From Lacticaseibacillus kribbianus (GTDB lineage Bacteria > Bacillota > Bacilli > Lactobacillales > Lactobacillaceae): a stretch of DNA of 64,000 nucleotides. A model generated the notes under the pieces. The model searched no databases. It saw only the letters and a program-made list of their open reading frames with translations, and was not told where the DNA came from. The stretch is from the NCBI RefSeq assembly GCF_020180945.1, contig NZ_JAIPUL010000001.1, forward strand, positions 930,001 to 994,000, read 5' to 3'. Shown here piece after piece: positions 48,079-57,658 of the stretch (its first letter is position 1; every line of letters begins with the position of its first letter). A program made the position numbers and the translations under genes.

Positions 48079-48936
48079 TTACTTGGTGATGTACACGTAC
48101 AGGTCGCTGGTCGAGAAGCCGACGTTGAACTTCACGCCGTTGGACGTGATGGTCGCGATGGTGGTCGCGCTACCGTCGGCGTCCTTGGTTGCCTGGTTGA
48201 ACTGCTTGAGCACCGACTTGGCGTCCGCCCCGGTGGCGCTGGTCAAAAGCGCAAAGCGGGTGCCGAAGGCCGTCTGCGCGGCCTTATCCTTGAGCGCCTT
48301 GAGCGGCACGATGTCGGTGATGCCGAGCACCTGGCCGTCCTGGACGTTCATGCGCACGGTGCCGCTTTTGTCGTCCAGCACCTGCTTGATGCCGGACACG
48401 GTGTCCGGCATCTGCTGATCCTTGGTGGCCACCTTGGCGCGCGCCATCGCCTTGGCGACGTTTTGGCGCTGCCGCTCCATGAGCGACTGCTCGGCCGGGC
48501 TCAGCTTGGTGACGTCGACGTCCTTGGCGGAGGTCGCCGCCTTCAGCTGCTTTTGGATGCTGGCCGGCAGCGCCGTGGCGATGATGGCCTGGTTGTACGC
48601 GGTCTGAACCTTCTGGTAGCTGGCGAGGGCTTTGGCCGCCCGCACGGTGACCTTGTGCGTCAGGTCGCCGGCCTTGAGCGTCACGGTCTGCTTGGTCTGC
48701 GTCATCGGCACGGTGATCACGAAGGCGTCGCTGTTGACCTTCACCGAACCCTTAACGCTCGGCGCCTGGTAGCGCACGGTTTTGGCCCCCTTGGCCTCGC
48801 CCTTAATGACCGCGACCATGCCGGTCTGCTTGTAGTTGGTCTTGGTGGTGGTCAGCGTGTCCTTTTGGCAGCCGGCGAGGGCCAGCGCGGCGAAGGCAGC
48901 GGCGCCAAGCGCCACGATGCGAGAAAAATGTGTCAT
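48079..48936 (-). CDS. Putative lipoprotein of unknown function
   Basis: 285-aa protein with a lipoprotein signal (MTHFSRIVALGAAAFAALALAGC would be cleaved before Cys23, in the lipobox LALAGC; written here in part only as IVALGAAAFAALALAGC). The mature part has a beta-rich segment near 30-100 (VTLKAGDLTHKVTVRA) and a helical middle. No enzyme motif was recognised. AAAGGATGGATC precedes the ATG at 48936. Such proteins are common and unstudied in lactobacilli. Confidence 0.82.
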   Translation of the reverse strand: MTHFSRIVALGAAAFAALALAGCQKDTLTTTKTNYKQTGMVAVIKGEAKGAKTVRYQAPSVKGSVKVNSDAFVITVPMTQTKQTVTLKAGDLTHKVTVRAAKALASYQKVQTAYNQAIIATALPASIQKQLKAATSAKDVDVTKLSPAEQSLMERQRQNVAKAMARAKVATKDQQMPDTVSGIKQVLDDKSGTVRMNVQDGQVLGITDIVPLKALKDKAAQTAFGTRFALLTSATGADAKSVLKQFNQATKDADGSATTIATITSNGVKFNVGFSTSDLYVYITK

Positions 48937-49018
48937 CCAGATCCATCCTTTGATTGAGTTGTCCTTACCGTACCAAGCCGCGCGGCGAAACACAACCGCA
49001 ACATGACTGCGTGTCACA

Positions 49019-50563
49019 TCAGGCCAGGACGGTGAAGTTGTCGTCCGTCGTCGCCTGGATCACCGGGTTGGCCCGCAGGTAGTCGGCGATCAGCTCGGTC
49101 ATGTCCTTTTGGTTCTCGCGCACGACCTTGCTGGCGTCAAACATCGCAAAATCCCCGCCGCCGGCCGCGCGGTACTGGTTGACCGTGACCTCAAGCTTTT
49201 GGTCCGGTCGAACCGGCTGACCGTGGTAGTCCAGGCGCACGACGCGCCGCCCCACCGGCTGGGAGATGTCCAGCGTGTAGTCGATGCCGTGGTACATGTC
49301 GTAGTTGTAGTGTTGGGGCTTCGGCCGGGCGAAGCGCTCGGTCACCACCAGCGTCCCGTCCGCCAGGCTGAAGTACTCGGCGTCCTGCTCAAGCGCCGCC
49401 TTCAGGTCGGCGCCGGACAGTTCAACCACCGCCAGGGTGTTGGGGTAGATGTAGTTGGTCACCACGTCGCGCATGGTGATCGCCGCGCCGAAGCCTCGAC
49501 CCTCGTTGTTGAACAGTGCGGTGCCGGCGATATCGGTGCCGGTGGCGGCCATCTGCACGCGGTTGATCAGTTCGATGTACGGGTGCTCGTGCACGCGCGC
49601 GGCGAACGGATCGGTGATGCGCATGTCGCCGACGACCTGGCCCAGCGGCGCGTCCAGCCAGTCCTCGACTTCAGCGCTCGTGGCCGCGACGCTGGCCAAA
49701 ACGGCCGGATCGGCCACGGCGGCCGCGGTGGACTCAAGCGCCGCTTGGCCGTCGGTGACCCGGTAGCCGGTCGCGGTCTCTTCCAACGTCAGCGTGATCA
49801 CGCCGACGTCGGCGCCGCGGTAGCCCGGCTGCGTGGTCGGCACGCCGTTGACCACGCCGGCCAGCTCGCGGTGCTGGTGGCCGGTGACCAGCGCGTCGAC
49901 GCCCGGGATCTGGGTCAGCGCGTAGCCAACGTTTTCCCCGGTCAAGGGTTCGGTCGGCTCGCCGGTTTCAAGGTCGCGCTCGAACCCGCCGTGGTAGGCG
50001 ATCACCACGACGTCCGCGAGCGCGTGCAGCCGCGGCACCCAGGCCTTGGCCGTCTCGACGACGTCCTCGAAACTCAGGTCGCGGATGTTGTCGGCCCCTT
50101 CCCAGTGCGGGATGTAATCGGTGGTCAGCCCAAGCACCGCAATCTTGACGCCGGCCTTGTCGAACACGCGGTAAGGCGCGCCGAACGCCGGATCGCCGTG
50201 GTCCAGGATGTTGGCGCACAGCACCGGGTAGTCGAGCGTCGCCACGGCGCTTGACAGGTAGTCGCGGCCGTAGTTGAACTCGTGGTTGCCAAGGATGCCG
50301 AGGTCGTAGCCGACGGTGTTGTAGGCGGCCGTCTCAAGTTCTGGCTTGGCCGCCACGCGCGCGGCGTAGTAGGCCAGAGGCGAACCCTGAACGAAGTCGC
50401 CGTTTTCGATGGTCAGCACCGGCCCCGTGGCGGCCTGGCGCAGGCGGTCGATCACCGTCTTGGCCTTGCTCAATGAGAACGGCAGGTCCAGGTTGCGCTG
50501 CACGTAGTTGGTCGGTGTGACGAAGCCGTGGGTGTCACTGGTGGATAAAATGGTCAGTTGCAT
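49019..50563 (-). CDS. Cytosolic 5'-nucleotidase/metallophosphatase (YunD-like)
   Basis: 514-aa enzyme of the UshA/NadN superfamily. Metal-binding motifs: STSDTHG (DxH) at residue 7, ENGDFVQGSP, GNHEFNYG, AYHGGFE, and TGHQHRE; a C-terminal 5'-nucleotidase domain has GTALFNNEGRGFGA. It has no signal peptide, so it is probably intracellular, like YunD. It lies one base after the next gene upstream (DUF1836), so they are coupled. Confidence 0.9.
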   Translation of the reverse strand: MQLTILSTSDTHGFVTPTNYVQRNLDLPFSLSKAKTVIDRLRQAATGPVLTIENGDFVQGSPLAYYAARVAAKPELETAAYNTVGYDLGILGNHEFNYGRDYLSSAVATLDYPVLCANILDHGDPAFGAPYRVFDKAGVKIAVLGLTTDYIPHWEGADNIRDLSFEDVVETAKAWVPRLHALADVVVIAYHGGFERDLETGEPTEPLTGENVGYALTQIPGVDALVTGHQHRELAGVVNGVPTTQPGYRGADVGVITLTLEETATGYRVTDGQAALESTAAAVADPAVLASVAATSAEVEDWLDAPLGQVVGDMRITDPFAARVHEHPYIELINRVQMAATGTDIAGTALFNNEGRGFGAAITMRDVVTNYIYPNTLAVVELSGADLKAALEQDAEYFSLADGTLVVTERFARPKPQHYNYDMYHGIDYTLDISQPVGRRVVRLDYHGQPVRPDQKLEVTVNQYRAAGGGDFAMFDASKVVRENQKDMTELIADYLRANPVIQATTDDNFTVLA

Positions 50564-50564
50564 G

Positions 50565-51116
50565 CTAATCCTTCTTCTTTGTGGGTTGCGTCGGGGTGAC
50601 CATCGCGGTCATGGCCTCGACCAGCATCTTCTGCAGCACGGCGTTGATGGCCAGGTAGACCATCGCGCTTTGGACGTTGGTGGTGTCTTGGCGGTTGACC
50701 TTGTTGATCAGGACCTCGCCGGTGAAATCGGAGTTCACCTGCTGCACCGCGCCGATGAACGCGAGGATGAAGGCGTCGAAGGCCTGCTGCTTCTCGCGGC
50801 CCTGCAGCTGATAGTCGATGCCCGCGGCGATCGTGTCCAGCGCGAACACCGGCTTGAGCATCGCGATCACCAGGATGTTGGCCAGCTGGCCGCGGTGGTA
50901 CTTCTTCTTCGTGGGGCTGGTGATCACCCCTTTTTTGACGTAGTTGTTCACCATGGTCGCGGTCAGCTCGTCCAGCCCCAGCGGCGTGATGATGTCGTTG
51001 ACGTACTGGACGACCTGGTCCATGTACAGGTCGAACTGCGGCAGGTCCGACCAGCGCGGCAGGTTGGCCTGGCGCAGGCGCGCGAGGTACGCGGTGAAGC
51101 CCTCTTCTTCTGGCAT
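50565..51116 (-). CDS. DUF1836 family protein
   Basis: 183-aa protein; the N-terminal part (YMDQVVQYVNDIITPLG, VNNYVKKGVITSPTKKKYHR and QLANILVIAMLKPVFAL) is the DUF1836 pattern, which resembles a MerR-type helix-turn-helix. Probably a DNA-binding regulator. GGAGGC precedes the ATG. The frame is open further upstream without a start signal. Confidence 0.88.
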   Translation of the reverse strand: MPEEEGFTAYLARLRQANLPRWSDLPQFDLYMDQVVQYVNDIITPLGLDELTATMVNNYVKKGVITSPTKKKYHRGQLANILVIAMLKPVFALDTIAAGIDYQLQGREKQQAFDAFILAFIGAVQQVNSDFTGEVLINKVNRQDTTNVQSAMVYLAINAVLQKMLVEAMTAMVTPTQPTKKKD

Positions 51117-51191
51117 GGCAGCCTCCTTGATTCGTTGATACTTCCAGTATACCACGAGAGCTGGTGTTGGAAACCACCAGCGTTTGGGCAA

Positions 51192-51216
51192 ACAAATAGC
51201 CCGGTGCAAGCACCGG
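51192..51216 (-). terminator. Weak rpmF terminator
   Basis: CCGGTGC-TT-GCACCGG (minus strand) is a 7-bp hairpin followed by GGCTATTTGTTTG, an interrupted T run, 10 nt after the rpmF stop. Confidence 0.6.
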
Positions 51217-51226
51217 ACCATCTGGG

Positions 51227-51415
51227 TTACGCGTTAGCGTCTGACTTCTTGTTGACCACTTGGGCGCCTTTGTAGAAGCCCTTTGGAGAAACATGGTGAG
51301 AAACGCGGTATTCGCCGGTCGTTGCGTCGAATTGCAGGTTAGGCACATTCAACTTGATGTGACCGCGGCGCATACGCTTCTTGGTTTTTGAAGTTCTGCG
51401 TGCTGGAACTGCCAT
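51227..51415 (-). CDS. rpmF: 50S ribosomal protein L32
   Basis: 62-aa ribosomal protein; starts [19 protein letters not shown] and has the conserved SPKGFYKG. It lacks the zinc-binding Cys pairs of the C+ form, so it is a zinc-independent L32. A ribosome binding site AAAGGGGTTTTC precedes the ATG. Confidence 0.97.
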   Translation of the reverse strand: MAVPARRTSKTKKRMRRGHIKLNVPNLQFDATTGEYRVSHHVSPKGFYKGAQVVNKKSDANA

Positions 51416-51627
51416 GAGCGGAAAACCCCTTTGTATTAGATTTCTTTTCTACTATACCGGACATCTGGGAAATTGCAAGGCAAAATCCCTGCCCGATGCC
51501 TTGGGTAGCGGACTACCACAGCACCACCTATCTTACTAGAAACCGGCCGTCAAGGCAAGACCTTAACAGCAAATTTTCGCCGCGGCGCGGTTTCACGCCG
51601 TCCGACGACTAGTAGAATCTGACAATC
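51416..51627. other. rpmF upstream region
   Basis: Short upstream region of rpmF with an AT-rich stretch (about 51430-51460) that may carry its promoter, then a GC-rich stretch up to a family A element. No gene seen. Confidence 0.4.
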
Positions 51628-51840
51628 CGGGCTCCGGCCCGGACGCGCCACTACTTACGGCTCCGGTCCGGGGCGGCGGAACGCGTGGGGCTCTCCTGAG
51701 CCCAAAGTGCGGTCTCAGGACCCGCCCTTGCACTAAGCCAGCAAAATTCGCCGGCTAAGTGCAATCTCACGCTGGCTCGCCCCGGCCCTTCGCCTCCAGC
51801 AGTGGTGCGTCCGGGCCTCCGCCCTACATAGTGGAAATTC
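51628..51840 (-). repeat. Family A palindromic element, copy 4 (inverted)
   Basis: Inverted relative to copies 1-3. Central hairpin 51728-51764: TTGCACTAAGCCAGC and GCCGGCTAAGTGCAA around AAAATTC (GAATTTT on the other strand). Second hairpin with loop AAAGTGC (51704-51710), GCACTTT on the minus strand. Outer edges: CACTACTTACGG near 51650 and CAGCAGTGGTGCGTCC near 51798. Right end reads GCCCTACATAGTGGAA, matching the left flank of copies 2 and 3. Confidence 0.87.
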
Positions 51841-51892
51841 CAGAGATTGTGAAATGCTAGAAAATTACAGACCGTCTGGTATATTCGAAGAG

Positions 51893-51952
51893 CAGCCGCC
51901 CTTAGCTAGCCGCGCCCGCGTTGCCTTGCGGAGCCCGACGACGCCCAGGGCG
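51893..51952 (+). repeat. Family B right arm, solo
   Basis: Only the right arm of a family B unit, TAGCTAGCCGCGCCCGCGTT followed by CTTGCGGAGCCCGACGA and CCCAGGGCG, ends 12 nt from the clpB stop. No left arm is present, so it looks like a truncated copy. Confidence 0.75.
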
Positions 51953-51963
51953 GCGAAATCCCG

Positions 51964-54561
51964 CTACTCGGCCGTCGGCTTGCTGGCAAACGTCAGCAGC
52001 CCGTCTTGGACTCCGACGGTGACGGTGCTCTGCGGCGCCACCGTGCCGGCGATCAGCTCGCGGGCCAAAGGCGTCTCCACCACGATGGTGATCAGCCGCT
52101 GCAGCGGCCGCGCGCCGTACGCCGGCTGGTAGCCCTTGTGCGCCAACCACTCCTGCGCCGCCGGGGTGACGTCCAGGGTGATGTCCTGGGCGGCCAGGCG
52201 CGCGCCGAGCTGTGCGAGATCCTTGACCGCAATTTTTTCGACGTCGGCCAGGGTCAGCGGGTCGAACATCATGATGTCGTCGATGCGGTTCAAAAACTCC
52301 GGCTTGAAATGGCCGCGGATCAGCTGCATCACCTGGTCGTGCACGGCTGTGGTGATGTGGCCGCCGTCTTCGGCACCGTCGAGCAGAAGTTCCGAGCCGA
52401 GGTTGGAGGTCATGATGATGATGGTGTTCTTGAAGTCGACGGTGCGGCCCTGGCTGTCGGTCAGGCGGCCATCGTCCAGCACCTGAAGCAGGATGTTGAA
52501 CACGTCCGGGTGCGCCTTTTCGATTTCGTCCAGCAGCACGATGGTGTACGGGTTGCGCCGCACCGCCTCGGTCAGCTGGCCGCCCTCCTCGTAGCCGACG
52601 TATCCTGGGGCCGCGCCGACCAGGCGGGAGACGGAGATCTTGTCCATGTACTCGGACATGTCCAGGCGCACCATGTGCTTTTCGGAGTCAAACAGCGCGT
52701 CGGCCAGCGCCTTGGCGAGCTCGGTCTTCCCCACGCCGGTCGGGCCAAGGAACATGAAGCTGGCCAGCGGCCGGCTCGGGTCCTGCAGGCCGGCCCGTGA
52801 GCGCAGCACAGCGTCGGCCACCGCGCTGACGGCGGCGTCTTGGCCGATCACGCGCTGGTGCAAATGGTCGGCTAGGTGCAACAGCTTGGCGCGGTCGCCC
52901 TCGACCAGCTTGGCCACGGGAATCCCGGTTTGACGCGAGATCACCGCGGCGATTTCGTTTTCCGTCACGGATTCCTGGACCAGCCACTCGTCCGGACGGT
53001 CGGCCTGCTCCATGTCGGCCAGCTCCTTTTCAAGGGCCGGAATGGTGCCGTGCTGCAGCCGCGCGGCCGCCTCCAGGTCGTACTTGGCCTGGGCGTCCTC
53101 CAGCTGGTGCTTGGCTTGGTCGATCTCCGCCTTCTTGGCGTTGACCGCGCTGATGTCGGCCTTTTCCGCCGCCCACTGGGCCTTGAGCTTGTTGGTCTCC
53201 TCCTTGAGGTCGGCCAGCTCACCCTGCAGCTGCGCCAGGCGCTTGACCGAGCCCGCGTCGGTTTCCTTGCTCAGGGCCTGCGCCTCGATCTCCAGCTGCA
53301 GCTTGCGGCGCTCGGCCACGTCCAGCTCTGTCGGGCGCGAGTTCATCTCGACGTTGATGTTGGCGCTGGCCTCGTCGACCAGGTCGATCGCCTTGTCCGG
53401 CAGGAAGCGGTCGGTGATGTAGCGGTTGGACAGCGTCGCCGCGGCGACCAGCGCGGAGTCGTGGATGCGCACGCCGTGGAAAATCTCGAAGCGCTCCTTG
53501 AGGCCGCGCAGAATCGAGATGGTGTCCGCCACCGTCGGCTCCTGCACCAGCACGCGCTGGAAGCGGCGCTCCAGGGCCTTGTCCTTTTCGATGTTTTCGC
53601 GGTACTCGTCCAAAGTGGTCGCGCCGATCAGGTGCAGCTCGCCGCGCGCCAGCATCGGCTTGAGCAGGTTGCCGGCGTCCATGGCGCCCTCCGCCTTGCC
53701 CGCGCCGACGATGGTGTGAATCTCGTCGATGAACAGGATGATCTGGCCTTCGCTGGACTTGACCTCCTTGAGCACCGCCTTGAGCCGCTCCTCGAACTCG
53801 CCGCGGTACTTCGCGCCAGCGAGCAGGCTGCCCATGTCGAGGCTGATGATGGTCTTGTTCTTCAGGTTATCCGGCACGTCCTGGCGCACGATGCGCTGGG
53901 CCAGGCCCTCGACGATCGCCGTCTTGCCGACACCGGGCTCACCGATCAGCACCGGGTTGTTCTTGGTCTTGCGCGATAGGATGCGAATCACGTTGCGAAT
54001 CTCCTCGTCGCGCCCGATGATCGGATCCATCTTGCCGCCGCGCGCCTCCTTGACGAGGTCCGTGCCGTACTTCTTCAGGCTCTGGTAGGTGTTTTCCGCG
54101 TTCTTGCTGGTGACCTTGGCGCCGCCGCGCACCTTTTCCACCGCCTTTTGCAGCGCGGCCTGCGTCAGCCCGCCGGCCGTCAGGAACTTGGTGATCGGCA
54201 GATACTTCTGGTCAAAAAGCGCTAGCAAAATGGCCTCGGTGGCGATGTAGGTGTCGCCGAGTCGTTGCTGGACCTTGCCGGCGTCTTGAAGCAGCTGGTA
54301 CAGCGACTGGCTCAGGGACTGCCCATAGCTTGTCGCCCCCTCCACCACCGGCAGATCGTCCAGCGCCTTGTCGATGGTCGCGGTCAGCCCGTCGATGTTC
54401 ACCCCGGCGTCCTGCAGCAGCGTGGTGGCAAAGGCGTTGGGCTGGATCAGCGCCTTCATCAGGTGCGCGACGTCAACCTCCTGGTGGCGCCGAACGCTTG
54501 CAATCTGCTGGGCCTGGCTCAGGGCCTCCGTCACGGTTTGGGTCAAATTATCTGGATTCAT
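51964..54561 (-). CDS. clpB: ATP-dependent chaperone ClpB
   Basis: 865-aa Hsp100 disaggregase that works with DnaK. N-terminal Clp domain ([15 protein letters not shown]), two AAA+ domains with [16 protein letters not shown] (about 205) and [16 protein letters not shown] (about 605), and a middle coiled coil between them (about 405-525). The ATG at 54561 follows AAGGAGGAC. Its operator for CtsR upstream puts it in the class III heat shock regulon. Confidence 0.97.
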   Translation of the reverse strand: MNPDNLTQTVTEALSQAQQIASVRRHQEVDVAHLMKALIQPNAFATTLLQDAGVNIDGLTATIDKALDDLPVVEGATSYGQSLSQSLYQLLQDAGKVQQRLGDTYIATEAILLALFDQKYLPITKFLTAGGLTQAALQKAVEKVRGGAKVTSKNAENTYQSLKKYGTDLVKEARGGKMDPIIGRDEEIRNVIRILSRKTKNNPVLIGEPGVGKTAIVEGLAQRIVRQDVPDNLKNKTIISLDMGSLLAGAKYRGEFEERLKAVLKEVKSSEGQIILFIDEIHTIVGAGKAEGAMDAGNLLKPMLARGELHLIGATTLDEYRENIEKDKALERRFQRVLVQEPTVADTISILRGLKERFEIFHGVRIHDSALVAAATLSNRYITDRFLPDKAIDLVDEASANINVEMNSRPTELDVAERRKLQLEIEAQALSKETDAGSVKRLAQLQGELADLKEETNKLKAQWAAEKADISAVNAKKAEIDQAKHQLEDAQAKYDLEAAARLQHGTIPALEKELADMEQADRPDEWLVQESVTENEIAAVISRQTGIPVAKLVEGDRAKLLHLADHLHQRVIGQDAAVSAVADAVLRSRAGLQDPSRPLASFMFLGPTGVGKTELAKALADALFDSEKHMVRLDMSEYMDKISVSRLVGAAPGYVGYEEGGQLTEAVRRNPYTIVLLDEIEKAHPDVFNILLQVLDDGRLTDSQGRTVDFKNTIIIMTSNLGSELLLDGAEDGGHITTAVHDQVMQLIRGHFKPEFLNRIDDIMMFDPLTLADVEKIAVKDLAQLGARLAAQDITLDVTPAAQEWLAHKGYQPAYGARPLQRLITIVVETPLARELIAGTVAPQSTVTVGVQDGLLTFASKPTAE

Positions 54562-54651
54562 GTGGTTGTCCTCCTTCTGACGCGCCGGCAATCCGGCGTT
54601 CTGGCTCCCCTTGTATGATACACGCATGGCACAGGGCGCCGCTACAGGGAC

Positions 54652-54687
54652 ATCTTACCAATGTGCCATTGGTCAGTAAAGGTCAAA
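54652..54687 (-). promoter_or_regulatory. ctsR operator: clpB promoter with CtsR operator
   Basis: Plus-strand GGTCAGTAAAGGTCAAA (54671-54687) is a tandem heptad CtsR box with 3-nt spacing. The minus-strand promoter is -35 TTTACT (54675-54680), spacer 17 nt, -10 TAAGAT (54652-54657), so CtsR binding covers the -35. The spacer contains a perfect 15-bp palindrome, CCAATGGCACATTGG (54658-54672). Confidence 0.85.
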
Positions 54688-54850
54688 TCGTGTTTGACGG
54701 CCAAAATCGGTCGCAGGACTGACTTGTGGCGCCAGGGTACCGACCACCGACAGTCCTGGCCAGGTAGCCGCTTTGCGCCGGCGGCAAGCCGGAAGCCCTC
54801 CCCCCCACCTGCCGGTTCACGCCGCCGCAGGGCCAGTCCCGCAAGACAGC

Positions 54851-54892
54851 AAAACCGGCGCGCCCCTCCGAATGGAAAGAGCGCGCCGGTTT
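54851..54892 (-). terminator. lapA terminator
   Basis: AAACCGGCGCGC and GCGCGCCGGTTT form a 12-bp perfect stem, with TTTTG following on the minus strand. It is 54 nt after the lapA stop. The rest of the gap to clpB (54690-54850) is GC-rich with no gene. Confidence 0.85.
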
Positions 54893-54945
54893 GGGTGGCG
54901 CGCACGACACGCAGGAAGACTCCCCCGGCCGGTGCAATGTTGTGC

Positions 54946-55329
54946 CTACTTGGTGCCCGGTGCCGGCTGGTGGCCGGCAGCCGGTGCGGCCGCCTCGAGC
55001 TGGCGCTTGAGTGCGGCGATTTCCGCTGTCTGCTCCTTGGTCGCCGCCTCAACCGCGGCTTCAACCTTGGCCTCAACCTTGGTTTCGAGTTCCTGGTTGG
55101 CCTTGGTCAGGGTCGCCATCTCCTTGCGAGTCTTGGTGATGGCCGCGGTGGAGACCAGAAGTGTCACCAGGGCGCCGAGCAGCAGGCAGACCACAATCAC
55201 GACGATCAGCGGCCACTTGAAGGCGGCGCCGAAGAAGTTGACGGCCACCGGCTGGCCGTTGAGCAGGGCGAAGATGATCACGATCAGGGCGATCACCAGG
55301 CCGACGATGAGGCGTTGTTGATTTTTCAC
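54946..55329 (-). CDS. LapA family membrane protein (DUF1049)
   Basis: 127-aa protein with two membrane segments (LIVGLVIALIVIIFALLNG, and LIVVIVVCLLLGALVTLLV) and a cytosolic coiled-coil tail (about residues 70-115). The LapA-type domain is shared with E. coli LapA/LapB but the tail differs. Lies just downstream of the SDR gene, and may be in its operon. Confidence 0.85.
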   Translation of the reverse strand: MKNQQRLIVGLVIALIVIIFALLNGQPVAVNFFGAAFKWPLIVVIVVCLLLGALVTLLVSTAAITKTRKEMATLTKANQELETKVEAKVEAAVEAATKEQTAEIAALKRQLEAAAPAAGHQPAPGTK

Positions 55330-55338
55330 GGCGCGTAC

Positions 55339-56127
55339 CTACTTTCGGTTGAATAGACTGCCGGCGAGCAAGTCACCGACGTGCGGGGCCAGGGTGTAAA
55401 ACGTCGCGGCGACGCTCATCAGAGCCGGCGCGTTGATCTCGCGCACCGGGCGGTTGAAGGCGCCGACGATGCGGGCGGCCAGCTTCTCCGGGTTGAGCAC
55501 AATCCAGTTGACCCGCGCCAGGTAGGCATTGGCCTGCGCGACGTCGAAGAACGCCGTGTCGATGGGGCCCGGGCAGACCGTGGTCACGCGCACGCAGAAT
55601 GGCCGAAGCTCAAGGCGCAGGCCGTTGGAGTAGCCGACCACCGCGAACTTGGTGGCCGAGTACACCGCGGACTTGGGGGTGGCCATCTTCCCCGCCATGC
55701 TGGCGATGTTGATGATGTGGCCGCGCCGGCGCTCGATCATGCCGCACCCGATCAGCTGGGTCATGTACATGGTGCCCAGCACGTTGACGCGCATCATTCG
55801 CTCCACCAGGGCCATGTCGGTGTCCAGCGCGTCCTCGAAGTGGCCGAAGCCCGCGGCGTTGACCAGCACGTCGACCGGCCCGACCTCGCGCGCGATGCGG
55901 TTGACCACGGCCTCGATGGCGACGGGATCGGCCACGTCGCAGACATAGGCGTAGGCAGGCTGGCCGGACAGCGCGGTGGCTTTGGCCTGCGCGGCGACGA
56001 GCTTGTCGCGCCGGCGGGCCAGGAAGACGACGGTGGCGCCGCGCTTGGCGGCGGCCAGGCCGACGGCGCGGCCGAGGCCGCTGGAGCCGCCGGTGACGAC
56101 GACAATCTGGTGTTTCAAGTCTCTCAT
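55339..56127 (-). CDS. Short-chain dehydrogenase/reductase (YqjQ-like)
   Basis: 262-aa SDR enzyme with the NAD(P) motif TGGSSGLGRAVG (residues about 12-23), the NAAG block (VLVNAAGFGHF), and the catalytic YSATK with an upstream Ser. GxxxGxG spacing is classic. The gene follows rnz by one base, the same pair as yqjQ-rnz in B. subtilis. Substrate unknown. Confidence 0.93.
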   Translation of the reverse strand: MRDLKHQIVVVTGGSSGLGRAVGLAAAKRGATVVFLARRRDKLVAAQAKATALSGQPAYAYVCDVADPVAIEAVVNRIAREVGPVDVLVNAAGFGHFEDALDTDMALVERMMRVNVLGTMYMTQLIGCGMIERRRGHIINIASMAGKMATPKSAVYSATKFAVVGYSNGLRLELRPFCVRVTTVCPGPIDTAFFDVAQANAYLARVNWIVLNPEKLAARIVGAFNRPVREINAPALMSVAATFYTLAPHVGDLLAGSLFNRK

Positions 56128-56128
56128 G

Positions 56129-57064
56129 TCACTGCTCCTTTGCAAAGGGAATGTCGATGGTCTCCAGATCGTGCACCACGTGCGTGCGCGGGAAAATGCG
56201 CTGGGCGCTTTTTTGCAGCTGCTGGGCGGCGGCGCCGACGTAGCGCGCCGAGATGTGGTTCAACAGCAGGCGCGAGACGCCGGCCTCCTTGGCGATTTTG
56301 GCCGCCTGGAGGTTGGTCGCGTGGTAGTACTGGCGCGCCAGCTGGCTCTCGTCGGGGCCAAAGGTCGCCTCGTGCACCAGCACCGTTGCGCCTTGGGCCA
56401 GGGCCTGCGTGGCCGCTGTGGCCCGCGTGTCGCCGCAGATCACCACGGTGCGGCCGGGCTGGTCGGGGCCGATGAAGTCGCGGCCGTCGAACGTGCGACC
56501 GTCCGGCAGCGTGATGGTCTGCCCCGCCTTGAGCCTGCCGTACAGCGGGCCGTTGGGGATGCCAGCATCGCGCACCTTGTCGATCAGCAGCTCGCCTAGG
56601 TGCGGCTTTTCCTCGACCCGGTAGCCGAAACTCGGCACGCGGTGGCTGAGCGCCGCGAAGCTCACCTTGAAGGTCGCGTCCTCGAACACCGTGCCCGGCG
56701 TCTCCAGCAGCCCGAAGCTGAGCTTATACGGCAGCCTGGTCTGCGTCACCTGCAGGCTGGTGCGCACGAAGCGCTCGATGCCCGCCGGCCCGTAGATGGT
56801 CAGCGGTTCCTCCCCGCCTTGGTTGGCCCGGCTGGCCAAAAAGCCCGGCAGGCCGAAGATGTGATCGCCGTGCAGGTGGGTGATGAAAATTTTGGTCACC
56901 TTGCGCGGCCGGATGTTGGTCTTCAGAATCTGGTGCTGGGTGCCCTCACCGCAGTCGAACAGCCAGACCTCGTTGCGCTCGTCCAAGAGCTTCAGCGCCA
57001 GGCTGGACACGTTGCGGGTCTTGGACGGTGACCCCGCGCCGGTTCCTAAAAATAAAAGTTCCAT
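56129..57064 (-). CDS. rnz: Ribonuclease Z
   Basis: 311-aa metallo-beta-lactamase fold endonuclease that trims tRNA 3' ends. The metal motif [14 protein letters not shown] and the opening [18 protein letters not shown] are conserved. The family's distinctive exosite loop is present. It processes tRNAs lacking an encoded CCA, which fits with the CCA-adding enzyme in this window. Confidence 0.96.
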   Translation of the reverse strand: MELLFLGTGAGSPSKTRNVSSLALKLLDERNEVWLFDCGEGTQHQILKTNIRPRKVTKIFITHLHGDHIFGLPGFLASRANQGGEEPLTIYGPAGIERFVRTSLQVTQTRLPYKLSFGLLETPGTVFEDATFKVSFAALSHRVPSFGYRVEEKPHLGELLIDKVRDAGIPNGPLYGRLKAGQTITLPDGRTFDGRDFIGPDQPGRTVVICGDTRATAATQALAQGATVLVHEATFGPDESQLARQYYHATNLQAAKIAKEAGVSRLLLNHISARYVGAAAQQLQKSAQRIFPRTHVVHDLETIDIPFAKEQ

Positions 57065-57189
57065 TGGCTTCTTCCTATCTATGCACCGCGGTGCAGACTA
57101 CTGATTAGTTTACCACAAAACCCTTCTGCAATGCGCGGTCGCTTGAAGCAGGCACGGCGCTGTCGCACGCGTCACCCCTGTCCCTGACC

Positions 57190-57613
57190 GCCGGCCCATC
57201 GCCCATCCTTACGCTAGCCGGTGGCCGAAACCCGCGGTTCTCCGCCCTGGTCGTCGGACTCCGAACCGCAACGCGGAAGCGGCTAGCCACGCGAGGCGCC
57301 TCGGGCCAAAGTGCGGCCCAATGCCCTCGCTGAGCTACCCGTCCCGCTAAATGCGCGGTTCTCCGCCCTGGTTGTCCGGCTCCAAACCGCAACGCGGAAA
57401 CGGCTAGCCACGCGAGGCGCCTCGGGCCAAAGTGCGGCCCAATGCCCTCGCGGAGCTACCCGTCCCGCTAAATGCGCGGTTCTCCGCCCTGATCGTCGGG
57501 CTCCGAATCGCAACGGCCACTCGTCTAGCTGAGGATGGTCACCGGGCCAAAGACCGGCCCAATGCCCATCCTTACGCTAGCCGGTGGCCGAAACCCGCGG
57601 TTCTCCGCCCTGG
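57190..57613 (-). repeat. Family B palindromic element, 3 tandem units plus half
   Basis: A right half-unit (to about 57250) is followed by three units starting near 57244, 57364 and 57484, period about 120 nt. The first two are near-identical. Apical loops on the minus strand: GCACTTT (57308-57314), GCACTTT (57429-57435), GGTCTTT (57549-57555), each closed by GGGCC/GGCCC. The last unit ends at the acyltransferase terminator. Confidence 0.93.
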
Positions 57614-57617
57614 TATC

Positions 57618-57646
57618 AAAAAAGCGCGAGGCGTCCGCCTCGCGCT
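57618..57646 (-). terminator. Terminator of the first OatA-like gene
   Basis: On the minus strand AGCGCGAGGCG and CGCCTCGCGCT form a perfect stem with loop GA, followed by TTTTTTG, 13 nt after the stop. Confidence 0.95.
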
Positions 57647-57658
57647 GTGCCGCGGTCA

